Positions 43,729 through 55,479 are shown, counted from the stretch's first letter. The stretch: 64,000 nucleotides of DNA from Aphrocallistes beatrix (GCA_963281255.1 OY725500.1:1736001-1800000); one strand, 5' to 3'. Made by a program: numbers and translations. The notes: generated by a model from the sequence alone, not told the origin.

Positions 43729-44013
43729 GGTATTGGTTAGAGAGCTCAGCAACTTTTCTCTCTCTTTCTCAGATTTTTCCAAAGCTTCCTTTAATTTCTT
43801 ACTTTGAGCTGCATACTGTTTAGAATCATTCAAAACATTATCATTTTTCCTTGTTTTTTTTTTCTCTTCATTTAAATTATTCTTTAAGTTACTCAATTTT
43901 TTCTTATAAGTTTCAATTATCTCTTTAGAATCAGTTTGTTTTTGCTTCCATATACTTTCGTTGAGTTTAGATAGATATTTTTCACGTTCTCGTTGAGTAT
44001 TTAAAAGTTTGAT
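43729..44013 (-). CDS. Coiled-coil protein, exon B (inferred host gene)
   Basis: Exactly 95 codons without a stop between an acceptor (ATTTACCATGTTTAG before ATCAAA) and a donor (CCAATACC before GTATGA), phase 0 at both sides. It reads IKLLNTQREREKYLSKLNES at the start and ends EKSEKEREKLLSSLTNT. Nearly every position is charged or a heptad hydrophobic, a long coiled coil, with no Pro or Gly. If the donor were not used, translation would stop two codons later, so it could alternatively be a last exon. Phase agrees with exon A upstream (54640) and exon C downstream (18578) on the same strand. The neighbouring hAT insertion lies about 200 bp away in the intron. Function unassigned. Confidence 0.6.
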
Positions 44014-44345
44014 CTAAACATGGTAAATGTAAAGATCAAAAATAAATCAAAACATTATAACACATAAATTAGGGTAAAATAATGAATTGTATTATATAGC
44101 ACGTACAAGTATTTATTTTAAAATATCACACATGGATGCATAACTCGCTCTAAACGAGTTAATAAGTTTCTTCAACAAATTTACTAATCATATATGTGGA
44201 ATTTCCGACTCTCTAATACCATAAAGTAGATGCAAAGCTACTCAGGAAATACAACCTTGGTATGAAATTTGAAATTCGACCCATTGTAACTTATTTACAG
44301 CATTATGTGCCTGCCTTTCTGCTTATAAATAAATGTAATCTGACT

Positions 44346-47300
44346 CACGGGTGTAAAAGTGTTACGAAATTTTTGAAAAAATTGCCATTGAAAACGGTGT
44401 ATATTTTCATTATATAGGGTATTTCTACTAACAGAATCCACATTCTTTTAGATTCCCTGACATCAAAAAAAATTTTTTTGATGCAACTTTAAGTACCTGG
44501 GGTTGTTTAATTTCTGTACAATTTTCGATATCTGATTTCTCATCATCTACTCATTTGAGATTCAATTAAAGTGTTAAATATGTATAGAAGCAATGCATAA
44601 ACTGTCTATGAATAATGAATTTACTCAATATAATGGTTTGATTTCACGAAATCTTTTATTTTTGACCAAATCGCCTTTCCGCGTATTATTGTCATATATT
44701 TCTAGCAATTTAGTTTATAACTAGATTGTTTTTATTGGTCACATCTTTAATAAATACAATTTATGTTTAGAAATTGATAGATCTTTTCTGTGCCCAAAAT
44801 TCTGATGCAAATATAAAATATAATGTTTATACCTTTTCACTAATATGATTATCATCACAGCTCCACCTTGAATCATTTTGATTCAAATAAAATAATGAAA
44901 ACATACAACAAGTATGACATGTAATATTTATAGAGATAGTATAATCTCATAGATAAGGCTTTCAGAATAACTTCAACTATTAAACGAAAAGATTTAATAT
45001 AGTCATGGAAATCAACCGCAAACCAAAATGAATGCATCACTTAATTTTATTAAAGAAAATATTGTTTCGATTGATAAAGATCATTTATCCATCGACTGTG
45101 TATTATTTACCATGAAATTAGTTAAAGATGGTAAAATACTATTTATTCTTGTCAGAAATTACAAAGGTTACGTATATTGTCGTAAAAATTAAATTCTTCG
45201 TAATTGTATTATTCCTACACATCAGTTCCAAAAATGGCATCACTCTTTGAAATTCCGAGTGAAGTAGCGGATATATGAGATGACTATCACTTAGATAAAC
45301 TTTATTGCGTTTGTCGCTTTTGTTACGGACGCATTTCTTGTGCTGTTGCAACAACAGAGGCAGTCACTTTCTACCCTTGTAGTCTAGAGGGCAAAGAAGT
45401 TTTATAATATAGATTTTTCGCTCGAGTTAACCAATCTTTCGAAGCTTAAGACACTGTGTAACAGCTGTAAAAGAAGGCTTGTCCGACTTGTTTCTGACGA
45501 GATAACTCAAGAAAAGTGGTCCAAATTACGTATCTCTATTGAATTTCAACCAATGATTGATAGGTTCGTCCGCGAATCAAGGAAAACAATCGTATGTAGT
45601 GCCGAAATGAGATGCCAAGTATGCCAAATAGCCTCATCATTGGTCAATAATAGATTAACAAAATTGGAATCTAATTTATCTAGTGCAGGACGACCACTTG
45701 AACAAAGTCCTATCAAGTCTCTGTGTAGTAAGTGTGGGCAATTCATGGATAGTCATGATAAAAATGCATGCAATAAAGTTTTGAAACACCCCAGGTCTGC
45801 TCCTCAGGCAGCGCAGTTATTCGGTGAACGTGTTCAAGCCCGAGGCCATGCTGATAGGTTTGCTTGTGATTATCTCCGTAGCGCGTTGAAAGAGATTGAA
45901 AATGAGAAAACGACTTCGACTTTATCCACATCTGTCTTGAAACTACACCCTTCTCTTGACAGTAATAGACAACTTGCACTTAATTCAGTAGGGCATGAAG
46001 GTCGTAACCATGACACTAAAACACTCAGCTATTCAACTGTTCGAGATCTACAACGACTTGGACACCTAGGTTTAGGATAGAATGCGTATTGGGAAATGGC
46101 TAGGATACTTCGTAGAGATGGCGTCATCTTTCCAGCAGGAGGCGTAAAGGCTGCTTGGGATGAAAAGTGGATCATCTTCGGCGAGATTTTTGCTCCAGTC
46201 ATGCTCAATATAGTGCAGAGTACAGACAAATCTGCTAAACCTGTACCTACCCCATTTGGATTATGTATTGACATTCATAAATTACTTAATATCGTCACAA
46301 ATAATCAATTTGAATCCATTACAAGGCTTAAGTTCCAACTCGATGGTGGTCAACAGTTCCTAAAAAGGTCAGTAAATATTGTTTCAGTGATCACCAAGAG
46401 TCACTAACTGCCAAATCCAAACAGCGTACTAACAAATTTTGTGATCGTAATTGGACAGGCTCCTGAAAATCACAACAATCTGAGAGAAATGTTTAAGTAT
46501 CCATCTATTCTTTCACTATTTGATATTGGAATTCCAAAGCAAATAGCTTGTGATTTTAAGGTTGCAGCACTGCTTGTTGGAATTCAACAGGCACAGAGCA
46601 AATACCTTTGTCCATATTGCCTCTGGCGAAAAGGAGACCCCTGTACTGGAAAACCAGCCAAGGCTAGATCTTATGATGGGGTTATATCTGACCTAGCTTT
46701 AAAATCCAATAATGTTGTCAATCATCCCATTATTCGGTGGAAGGATTCTCCAATGGAGGTACTAGCACTAGTTCCACTCCACATCTTAATCGGTCTTACG
46801 AATAAACTCTATTTTGTCGCAAGACCATCGGAAACAGCCGTGACTAAATTTATAAACGTCACTGTAAAGCATTGCTAAAGGCTAAGGTATACAGGTCTGA
46901 TTACTGGACAGGGGCACTGGAAGGAAATTCATGTTCACGCCTTCTAGATGCAGTGGCAATGGGGGAAATACCTTTTGAAGTTCATGCTAATTTGTATTCA
47001 GATGCACTAAGAGTATTGAAGACCGTTCAAGATAAATGTCTTGGAAAAACCCGTGAAATTTTAGGCTGGGTCGAAAGTATTAGTGACTTCAGGGATGCTC
47101 GGACATCCACTTCTTTGCCGTGGCCTTTAAAATCCCATGTGCTATCTGATCACTATCAATAATGTTTTCTCTATTATGTGTCTATTCCTAATGCTGGAGC
47201 TGCGATCAGTTCAGAACAAAGTGGTGAAATGCTTCATTCTCGTCTGCAGAAGATGTGGAATTTGAGATTCAAGACAAGAGAAACTAACCAAGCATTATAT

Positions 47301-48182
47301 TCTCAACGTCTGATCGACTGTATGGTGACCTATAACTACAATCTTAATTGGGACGATGCTATTTGTGAATCACAAAAAGAATCAAGTAGTTCAGAAAACA
47401 CAGTAACACCTCACGATGAGGTTGATGGATAATATTAACACCGAGGAGGATGATAGGATTCAATCTCACAATTGGGACACAGATCATTCTGATGACGATT
47501 AGTAAGCATACAATTTGCATCTTAAGCAGAGATATGCACTATTATACAGCATATATGTATATGTTTACATACGTATATGTTAGATATATTTAGTACAAAT
47601 ATAACCGCAAAATGATACTAGAATATTTAATTCCAATAATAGCAGTAATTCAGTTAACAACTATTTAAACATTAAAAGGGAAACTAAGAAAAATATACAA
47701 TTTAGTATATATAACATTTGAAAATAACAATATACGGACATTATATATATTTATTTCGAAACAAACTTCTATATAATACGAGTAAACGATATCTGCCATT
47801 TTAGAGTGAAGAAAATTTTTGTGAATAATGTCCGGGGATAGTAGGATGTGGAACGGCGATTTTGGTCAAAAATAAAAGATTTCGTGAAATCAAACCATTA
47901 TATTGAGTAAATTCACTATTCATAGACAATTTATGCATGGCTGCTATACATATTTAACACTTTAATTACATCTAAAATGAATAGATGATGAGAAATCAGA
48001 TATCGAAAATTGTACAGAAATAACCAACCCCAGGTACTTAAAATTGCATCAAAAAATTTTTTTGATGTCAGGGAATCGAAAAGAATGCGGATTCTGTTAG
48101 TAGAAATACGCTATATAATGAAAATATACACTGTTTGCAATGGCAATTTTTTCAAAAATTTCGCAACACATTTACACCCGTG
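44346..48182 (+). mobile_element. 3.8-kb element with about 340-bp terminal inverted repeats
   Basis: The left arm starts CACGGGTGTAAAAGTGTTAC. The right arm is its inverse (ending TACACCCGTG) with about 90% identity by eye over some 340 bp, to GGTCAAAAATAAAAGATTTC. GACT lies directly outside both ends, a candidate 4-bp target duplication. The arms enclose one broken plus-strand gene. Superfamily not recognised; known families with 4-bp duplications include Sola and some Academ elements, but I see no motif that decides it. Confidence 0.8.
45420..47432 (+). pseudogene. Zinc-finger transposase-like protein, unassigned superfamily
   Basis: Five consecutive open pieces on one strand add up to about 650 residues, broken by a stop near 46080 and frame changes near 46407, 46870 and 47162. 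The N-terminal half has several Cys pairs: LKTLCNSCKRRLVRL, CSAEMRCQVCQIASS, then SSAGRPLEQSP and LCSKCGQFMDSHDKNAC. The central part has RLKFQLDGGQQFLKRSV, then VIGQAPENHNN, IACDFKVAALLVGIQQA and KYLCPYCLWRKGD. The C-terminal part has LVPLHILIGLTNKL and NAGAAISSEQSGEMLHSRLQ. From memory this matches a recurrent uncharacterised protein in arthropod and cnidarian genomes in which LDGG and ACD/ADLK would carry catalytic Asps of a DDE-type enzyme; that role is inference. Its position between long inverted repeats supports transposase function. Confidence 0.65.
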
Positions 48183-48594
48183 GACTTGATCGTTCGAATC
48201 TAGACAACACGTAGAACAGGCTATGCTGAATAAGCAAGGACAGTCGAAACAGTTTTTCCCGTTTTTCCTTACTATCGAAGTTTTCTTGCTGCTTAAACCT
48301 GTGAAGAAATATAAGAAAAAGCACCATAGCCTAGCAGCTGAGATATTTGGGAGTACGACAATTCGCAACACGACATTTCGCAACACGACAATTCGCAACA
48401 CAGACAATTTGTAACAGACAATTCGCGACACCGTACACCGACAACTCGTAACACCAGCTCGAACTACCCTGATAGGTAAATTCTTTGCCAATTTTACAAA
48501 ATTTAAAAAATATAAATGTGTCCCTCCGTTAAAGAAATAATGAATTGCGATCCGGTTACTTTAATAGAATAAATTGTAATTATTATAAAATATA

Positions 48595-49169
48595 CTTAGG
48601 GCGGTCAGAAAGTTCTAATCAGTGTTATCATACACTCTTATTGTACCTTATTAGATTGATATTGAAGCTTGAATTTACTTCTTAACACATTCACAAGTGA
48701 TACCAATTTACAAAATCAAAATCTAGAGAAAACTCTTTGTATACCACTTCCTATATATTGTGTCGCTTGAGCCACCGTGTAAAATTATGGCCACAAACCA
48801 CCCGACCTTCCCTCAAGAGTAACGACATTACAAGGGCATTACTAAGCGATACGAATGCTCAAATACAAATCAATCTTAGGAAGTTGATGGGAATGATACT
48901 CTCTCAGATTCAAATATCTGATAATGGAGCCTACTTTTTAGGGAAGGACGAGTGGTGAACGGGTGATTTGTGGCCATAATTTTACACGGTGGCTCAAGCG
49001 ACACAATATATAGGACGTGGTATACAAAGAGTTTTCTCTAGATTTTGATTCTGTAAATTGGTATCACTTGTGAATGTGTTAAGAAGGAAATACAAGCTTC
49101 AATATCGATCCAATAAGGTACAATAAGAGTATATGATAGCACTGATTAGAACTTTCTGACCGCCCTAAG
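48595..49169. mobile_element. Mariner-type foldback MITE, 575 bp, TA target
   Basis: Ends CTTAGGGCGGTCAGAAAGTT and inverse, arms of about 240 bp, TA on both sides. The opposite arm of the host MULE palindrome has the unoccupied site (CATTACTATATTTTATAA at about 49954), which proves the TA duplication. Confidence 0.9.
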
Positions 49170-49318
49170 TAGTAATGAATAAGATATAAGTAGATGATGA
49201 TGATTAAGATAATTGACATCAGTCATTTCCTATGTAAAAGTTGTGCGCTATCGCTGTCAAAAATTATATCCAAGGGCGGTACAGGTAACTACCAATTAGG
49301 TCTCTTATAGCTTTTTCT

Positions 49319-49640
49319 CTAGCTAGAACATTCTTCGCCTTTTGTACCAGCTATATATTTAGCCTGCCTTACTTCTACAAGACCCTGTTCCCGCTTTAGT
49401 GCAGCTAGAAATTTCCATATATTTGGATGATGACACCCGACTGTTACATTGAAGCTGCGATGCCACGCTTCAACTGAATTCGTCGTAGTGTCAAAATGGT
49501 GGTTCAACATGCCGATAGGGAACAGTGCGCGTTGATATGCGCCACCTGGGAATTTGTCCGTCAGCTTCAGGAGTAGGTAGTTGTGCGGCCACTTCAGCAA
49601 ACAGACCACATACTTCGTGAGGTGCTGCAAATGCTAGAGC
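49319..49640 (-). pseudogene. C-terminal fragment of a MULE transposase
   Basis: 103 codons reading KLTDKFPGGAYQRALFPIGM, LNHHFDTTTNSVEAWHRSFN, GCHHPNIWKFLAALKREQGL and VEVRQAKYIAG. This block (W-N-H, then N-EAWH, then HPNIWKF) is the conserved end of FLYWCH/MULE transposases. The upstream catalytic DDE part is absent. The left half is present again in inverted orientation at 49670-49810, being the other arm of the foldback. It cannot be functional alone; it identifies the foldback as MULE-derived. Confidence 0.85.
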
Positions 49641-50153
49641 CGGTATCATACGGATACGAATAGCGAGCTCTTCAATGTAACAGTCGGGTGTCATCATCCA
49701 AATATATGGAAATTTCTAGCTGCACTAAAGCGGGAACAGGGTCTTGTAGAAGGAAGGCAGGATAAATATGTAGCTGGAGAGAAGGTACAAAGGGCGAAGA
49801 ATGTTCTAGCTAGAGAAAACGCTATAAGGGACCTAATTGGTAGTTAGCAGTACCGCCCTAGGATAGAATTTTTGAAAAGGATACCGCAACTTTTACATAG
49901 GAAATGACTGATGTCAATTATCTTAATCATCATCATCTACTTATATCTTATTCATTACTATATTTTATAATAATTACAATTTATTCTATTAAAGTAACCG
50001 GATCGCAATTCATTATTTCATTAACGGAGGGACAAATTTATATTTTTAAAATTTTGTAAAATTGGCACATAATTGACCTATCAGGGTAGTTCGAGCTGGT
50101 GTTACGAGTTGTCGGTGTACGGTGTTGCGAATTGTCGTACTCCCGAGATATTT

Positions 50154-50339
50154 TGGAGGAATTGTGCTTTTTATGATAAAATCATGAATTTGGTGAATAG
50201 TTTGAATATGTCTCCAGGCATATATTTGGAAATAGGATCATCTCAAATTTTCTACATCCGTCAAAATCGGTCATCCAAAGTGCCACTTCGAGGAGACATT
50301 TTGAAATGTGTTGAATGATTATAATTTCCAAAATTCTAC
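50154..50339. other. No recognisable feature
   Basis: Flank of the MULE foldback; nothing seen. Confidence 0.4.
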
Positions 50340-50357
50340 CCCGATCTAGTATCTAGG

Positions 50358-51230
50358 ACAGGGGTTTTCAACCGCTTTAGAGCGTGACCCACTTACTTAA
50401 TTGTCGCTGTATTCACGACGAGTCCCTTGGAATTAGTAATAATACAAAGTTTTTAGTGCAATTAATACTTGATGGTATCATAGCCTACTCGATATAGTAA
50501 GGCCTGGTATCAACCTCAAAATTTTGGACTAGGGATGAAGTAGTGGATGGGAATGGGGACGCGTCGTTAGTCCTACTCCTAAATTGGCTTTAGTCCTACT
50601 ATTTTCAGATGTTGGCGTTAGTCTTACTCCTAAGATTGCCATTAGTCCTAATATTTTCAGATGTAGGCGTTAGTCCTACTCCCACAATTCCAGCATTTCA
50701 ATGAGATATATGTAAGAAGAAAGCGAAAAGCAGCATTTTGAGTTGAGAATATTAGCCAAAGACTGTGAAAGAGGCATTTTGAATGAAGAGGTGGTTGAGT
50801 GGCATTTTAAGTGAGTGAGAATGATAACAGGGATAAATGGCACATTTTGGTGAGGATCAATTGAAATAGTATGATTTGCGCAGCATTTTGGATGAGACAT
50901 GTGAAGTCTCCTTCACATGTCTCATCCAAAATGCTGTGCAAATCAAGCGGAAAGCAGCATTTTAGAACGAAATTTAGAATAGAACTAACGTCTATATATG
51001 CAAAAAGTAGAACTAATACCAATTTTGGCAGTAGAACTAATGCCTACATATTGAAAATGTAGAACTAACGCCAATGTTGGCAGTAGAACTAATGCCTAAA
51101 TATTGACAATAGTAGGACTAATTCCAATCTTAGGAGTAGGATTAACGCCAGAATCTGAAAATAGTAGGACTAATGCCAATCTTAGGAGTAGGACTAACGC
51201 TAACATCTGAAAATAGTATGATTATGAATG
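50358..51230. mobile_element. Composite foldback with hAT-like and P-type ends
   Basis: It starts with a hAT-like end (CAGGGGTTTTCAACC). At 50471 comes a P-type end (CATAGCCTACTCGATATAGT). From about 50560 there are repeated GTTAGTCCTACTCCTAA-type units which reappear inverted at 50985-51215. The centre is a tight hairpin at about 50903 (GATGAGACATGTGAAG and inverse). Matching right-hand ends were not found. Confidence 0.6.
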
Positions 51231-51252
51231 ACACCTTCAAAAATACCTCGGA

Positions 51253-51432
51253 AAAGAATGCCAGTCAACTCGTACCACGTACCAACCCATATCAAATCAA
51301 CAGAAAATCTTACAGTTCTCACAAATACCTCTCCAAAATGCTATAGAAATCGTACATTTCATTTGGTGTTTGGTACGAATTGACTTAGTGCTTTTGGACG
51401 AGTTAGTCGTTGGTGCGAGTTGACTGGTTCCT
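51253..51432. repeat. Inverted repeat of about 180 bp
   Basis: CCAGTCAACTCGTACCACGT at the left and the inverse (GTGCGAGTTGACTGG) at the right. MITE-like, no coding capacity. Confidence 0.5.
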
Positions 51433-51750
51433 TCGAAACCACTAAAAGAATTTACTTCCCGAAGATTGTGCCTGGTGAAGTCATAGCAATTGATGATATA
51501 CTATCTATGAGAAGATTACTACGATTTTGGATATTTCGATTGTCTACAAGCAAACAAGCTGGTAAAATGGGAAAAGATCATAGTAAAACATGTGGCAAGG
51601 TCTCTAATACTTGGAATATAGTTAAAGGACTAATCACCCTGTTTCATATATCATTCTACAGAAATCATATTGAAACTCTTTCGGATTCTCAATTCAGCTC
51701 TTCATGATAAGTTGGAAGAATTCCACTACTGTACAAACAGTTCTGGGTTG
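51433..51750 (+). other. Open frame of 95 codons, unrecognised
   Basis: The frame 51420-51707 is rich in basic and aromatic residues (RRLLRFWIFRLSTSKQAGK) but shows no domain I know. It begins inside the inverted repeat, so it is probably fortuitous or decayed transposon sequence. Confidence 0.2.
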
Positions 51751-51905
51751 CAGGGGCGCCGAACTTTTCGAAATTTATGGGCAAATTTGTAGTTCTAGGG
51801 GGGGGGCTCAGCTCTAAAATTTGTATTTCGACTATTGGCCATTCGAATCCAGGGGAGGCTCGAGCCTCCCCAGCCCCCCGGGTTCGGCGCCTATGCTGTC
51901 TAGTA
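51751..51905. mobile_element. Short GC-rich MITE
   Basis: Ends CAGGGGCGCCGAAC and the inverse of CATAGGCGCCGAAC; G-run and C-run inside. The flanks CTGGGTTG and CTGTCTAG match only partly. Confidence 0.55.
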
Positions 51906-53180
51906 CGGTGTGGGAAGAGTGAAGACATCGCAGTAACACGATGTCTCCGTAGAAAAGAAGTTCACACAGCTTGGCTCGCGAAAAGTACGATATTGAAAGA
52001 AATCAATACTGGAGAAGTATTAGCCGACTACTTATGAAGTCGATTTTGTACTCGAAAGTGACGTTTGTGACAGGCTACTCACTCATCTAAAATTTAGCTT
52101 TTTCGAATGATCGAAGCCACAATCTGATCTCAAATTAAAAAGAAGGCCGGAGTGAATCTATACTACTTATGAGATATTGTTGTCACATTATGGTGATTAA
52201 TTCAGGTTTTATCAAAGGTTTTGGGACCATCATAGCCACGAAAGAGTTCAAAATATTGACGAGAAGACAGAGAGATCGATGGTATGAATTAAATGTATGT
52301 AGGCAATTAAATATCGGATCATTAGCCTTGATTATATTATAAATTAATGATACGCATCACAACTGAAGGTCCTTTTGAAGAAATGTATTTAAAAGACTTT
52401 GATTTTGAGTTCGTTACAAATGAAATAAAAGATATTACCGACCTGTATTTGATGATCCACAAATTGAGTGCCTTACGTGGCTGGGTATTAGAGGTCGCAA
52501 GCCCAGCGCGAGCCCAAAGCCCGACCTTGTTTTTTAGTTTAGTTATCAACAATTTCAAACATTCTAGATTATTTTATCTCATTTCTTCCAGATTCAAGGT
52601 TTTATTTAATATCATATTTCTCAAGTTGGGGTTCTCTTAAGTGTCAATCTGAAATTGCTACTAATCTGTCACTTTGTATGAATTATTATTGAAAATCAAT
52701 GAACGTTTAGTTTACATTTATGTAAACTATTTTATGAGGGATCCTGCCGTCGAAATTTGGTTCAGTTGGCAATTCTTATTGTTGAAAAAAAAAATATATT
52801 GTGAAATATGGAGGCAGTGGTGTGTTTGTATAAAATTATCCACTGTAGCAAACTGCAACTTAACAAAGAATGTTATAAAGTTTAAACGCAAAACTCCATA
52901 GTAGTTGGCCGAGATAATAGCAAGCTTCAAAAATACCTAATTATTCTATTATATTCTTATAGATAAATCCTCCTACATGATCTGTCACTCCTGTATCTGC
53001 AATCGTTTGAATGAATTCTATACTACACCATTAGCGAGGAACTACACTAACAGCTACAATGACATTTAATCAAGGCGCATCGGAGTTACATCCCACCTTT
53101 ATAATCATATCTCGCTTCTACTCGACTTTGTAGGCTACCTCCATGCAAATTCAAAATTGTAGTATTATAATTTTGATATA
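51906..53180. other. No gene recognised
   Basis: About 1.3 kb of AT-rich sequence with short open frames lacking recognisable domains; a GC-rich island at about 52490-52525 is the only contrast. Confidence 0.35.
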
Positions 53181-53184
53181 AGAG

Positions 53185-53262
53185 TAAACTAACTGGTTTA
53201 ACCAATCCCTAGTTCAAATTCACTAAACAGCACCATTGTCCTAGTTCAAGTATACTAAACAG
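53185..53262 (-). repeat. P-type terminal sequence, isolated
   Basis: GGTTTAACCAATCCCTAGTT followed by AATTCACTAAACAGCACC is the inverse of the P-type end at 9.69 kb, partly duplicated. Probably the edge of a lost small element. Confidence 0.45.
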
Positions 53263-54639
53263 CATCAGTGTATTATAATGACATGCTTAGCATTACAAGC
53301 AGTAAATCAGCTCTGTCTTTAATAATTGATAATTTGAAATTTATGATAGGTCACATTTTAGTAGTCCCACAGAATAAAAGTCACAAGTACTTAGATTGTT
53401 TAGATGTTCTGAGGTCAACTTTATTCCTCAAAAGGAAACGAGATCAATATCATTAATTAACCCAGGAATGCCTTGGGGTCTAAATAGAAATGACGGTATA
53501 AAAAGGTATAAATAGAAATGACCCCACTTTCATTTTCACTTCAACATTCCTAGGCATGAGAAGGTCAATTTGATTGTTGAATTACTTGGAGGACTTCCTT
53601 TTGACCAGTATATAGGTTTACTTTGATAATATACAATTATGCTTCGCTGTACAATCATCGAGGTCATATGCCCGGTTTTGGAATTTCGCAAAAGTTAAAA
53701 AAATTGCTGTTGAAAATAACTAGGAAATACTTTTGGTGAAGTTTTTAGAAACCATGAAATAATATCACTGTGTTAAATAATTAAAAACCGCTGCAAAGAA
53801 GCAAACGTTAGGCATTAAGTTCAATATTTTAGGATAAACATATTTTATGCCACTTATATTTGATATTTTGTTATAAAAAGTGGAGCAAAAGTAGCCCAAA
53901 ATATGGAAAATAAATCGTATTTCGGAAATTAGAAGTAGAATACTTTAAATAAGTCAATCCATATATGGTATTTGATAAGTATAATTAATGGAGGGATTAT
54001 TTTAAACATAAGCTTGCTCTCAATAAAAAAAATCATATCCCAAGTACATTTTATTGCTACAAGTATAATTAAAATACAGTTCTTGTTGGAGATCACCGTT
54101 ACATAAATCAAAGTAATAATATGATTTAGTATTATGAATCGATTGCAGAATCTAAAAATGATTAATGTAAAATTAATAATAGTGATCTTCAAACTTTGCA
54201 CTTTTGAGCTCCTTATTAATAGATCCACAAACTTAAAATGCATTGTTAGCATTCCTTCCTGACATACAAACATTACAAGTAGGCTTTTTGCTTATCAAAT
54301 ATAAGTCTTCGTGGAGTGTAATTACGACTTTAATTAAGGAAAATGTTGAATTAGAGAAATTAGATAACGAATTGACAATGGAATTTTGTATCCCTATAAA
54401 AGATCAGTTAGTGTTTTTTTGGAATCGGAAATGGATTATAGGTATGAAGTATGATATTTACTAATTCATAATTAATGTAATACGAAACGGTGTTTAGTCA
54501 TTACGAGGGAATAATATCGGCTAAATGTATATAATTTCGAAATTGAAATAAATCGAATTAAATAGAATTGGGAAAGTGATTCAGTGAACTGTTTAATTAT
54601 TGGATAATTAGAAACATTAAATCAGTGCACTAACAATAC
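53263..54639. other. No gene recognised
   Basis: AT-rich, probably intronic. A duplicated ATAAATAGAAATGAC near 53480-53520 is the only small repeat noted. Confidence 0.35.
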
Positions 54640-54776
54640 CTCAAGTTCTCGAATTCTCTCGTTTGTTTGCTTCTTAAATTTATTATTATCACTTCTTTCC
54701 TTCTCTAGTTTGGTGTTCTGCATTTTTCGCTGGTAAATATCATTTGACAAAAAAAGAACGTCTGGATTGATAACAT
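54640..54776 (-). CDS. Coiled-coil protein, exon A (inferred host gene)
   Basis: 137 bp open between an acceptor (TTCTCCCCATCAATTAG before ATGTTA) and a donor (CGAGAACTTGAG before GTATTG). It contributes 2 bases plus 45 codons, ending in phase 0, the phase in which exon B begins. It reads VINPDVLFLSNDIYQRKMQN, then a charged coiled-coil stretch (TKLEKERSDNNKFKKQTNER) and IRELE. The upstream exon, which must end with one base of a split codon, was not found in the right-hand 9 kb and may lie outside. The frame also runs open into the intron for 35 codons 5' of the acceptor, so a terminal-exon reading is possible but lacks a good start context. Function unassigned. Confidence 0.5.
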
Positions 54777-54983
54777 CTAATTGATGGGGAGAAGTCAAAT
54801 TGTAATACATATAAACTAAGATACTAGGATATTGAGAAATATAATGTTGTAAATAGATTTTAAATCGCACACGGAGATTTAATGAATCAATAGGATACTC
54901 AGCATCATTACCACACTATGTGAAATCAAATATTTAGCCCTCGTCGACAATAACCATAAATATTCATTGTTACAAACAATCAA

Positions 54984-55135
54984 GGTTGAAACCGATTGAA
55001 CCGAATATCAGTATTCGTGAATAGTTCCCTAACCGAATACGAATACTGATAATATTCAGCTACTCTACCCGAATACAAATACTGATATTATTTCGGGTTC
55101 ATCTTTACTATTAAAACTCGATTAATGTATTTGTG
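54984..55135. repeat. CAAGGTTG-type repeat plus isolated family A end
   Basis: CAAGGTTGAAACCGATTGAA followed by repeated CCGAATACGAATACTGATA resembles the small element at 58.0-58.2 kb, but its other end is missing. It is followed by a lone family A end motif at about 55105-55130 and (TA)n without a core. Confidence 0.5.
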
Positions 55136-55479
55136 TATATATATATATACGTATATACTTTTTCTCATTTATCTTCACTCAATATTCAAGTTTCTCTGAA
55201 TTCTGAGAAATGTACAATACACGAGGATTAGTTTGTAAACCGCAAGAATTGTATGCTAACCCCTTGTTCTTGTAAGAGCAAAAAGTCATGTTTCTTACTA
55301 GAGCAAAATGTTTTATTCTAGGTGCATTATAATGCCTTTGTATGTACTTTAGTTTATCTCTGTCTAGAATATTTTTGAATTCAAATGTTTAGTACGTAAT
55401 TGTCGTTCTCACAGTAATTTTCATTTTTTCACATTATACTCTTGATATAGAATTTTGCATCTTTATCATTAGATTATTA

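Larger units (their letters stand above)
48349..50144. mobile_element. MULE foldback element, 1796 bp, 9-bp TSD
   Basis: GAGATATTT flanks both sides (48340-48348 and 50145-50153), the 9-bp duplication typical of Mutator-like elements. The ends are GGGAGTACGACAATTCGCAA and its inverse. The left arm has extra tandem units of CGACAATTCGCAACA. Once a nested element is removed the arms pair over most of their length (about 48350-49440 with 49670-50144). Each arm carries the same C-terminal piece of a MULE transposase, so the palindrome arose by inverted duplication of a MULE end. Confidence 0.9.

Noticed and set aside
45546..46274. Minus-strand frames over the 45.4-47.4 kb region
   Set aside because: Shadows of the plus-strand transposase-like gene, which has the conserved motifs.
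44346..48182. Firm superfamily call from the 4-bp duplication GACT
   Set aside because: A 4-bp match occurs by chance about once in 256; more insertion sites are needed.
48111..48491. 126-codon minus-strand frame
   Set aside because: Spans the right arm of one transposon and the left arm of another, so it cannot be an evolved gene.
51820..51870. Possible tRNA B box (CATTCGAATCCAGG)
   Set aside because: No A box or cloverleaf; it lies in a short GC-rich MITE.
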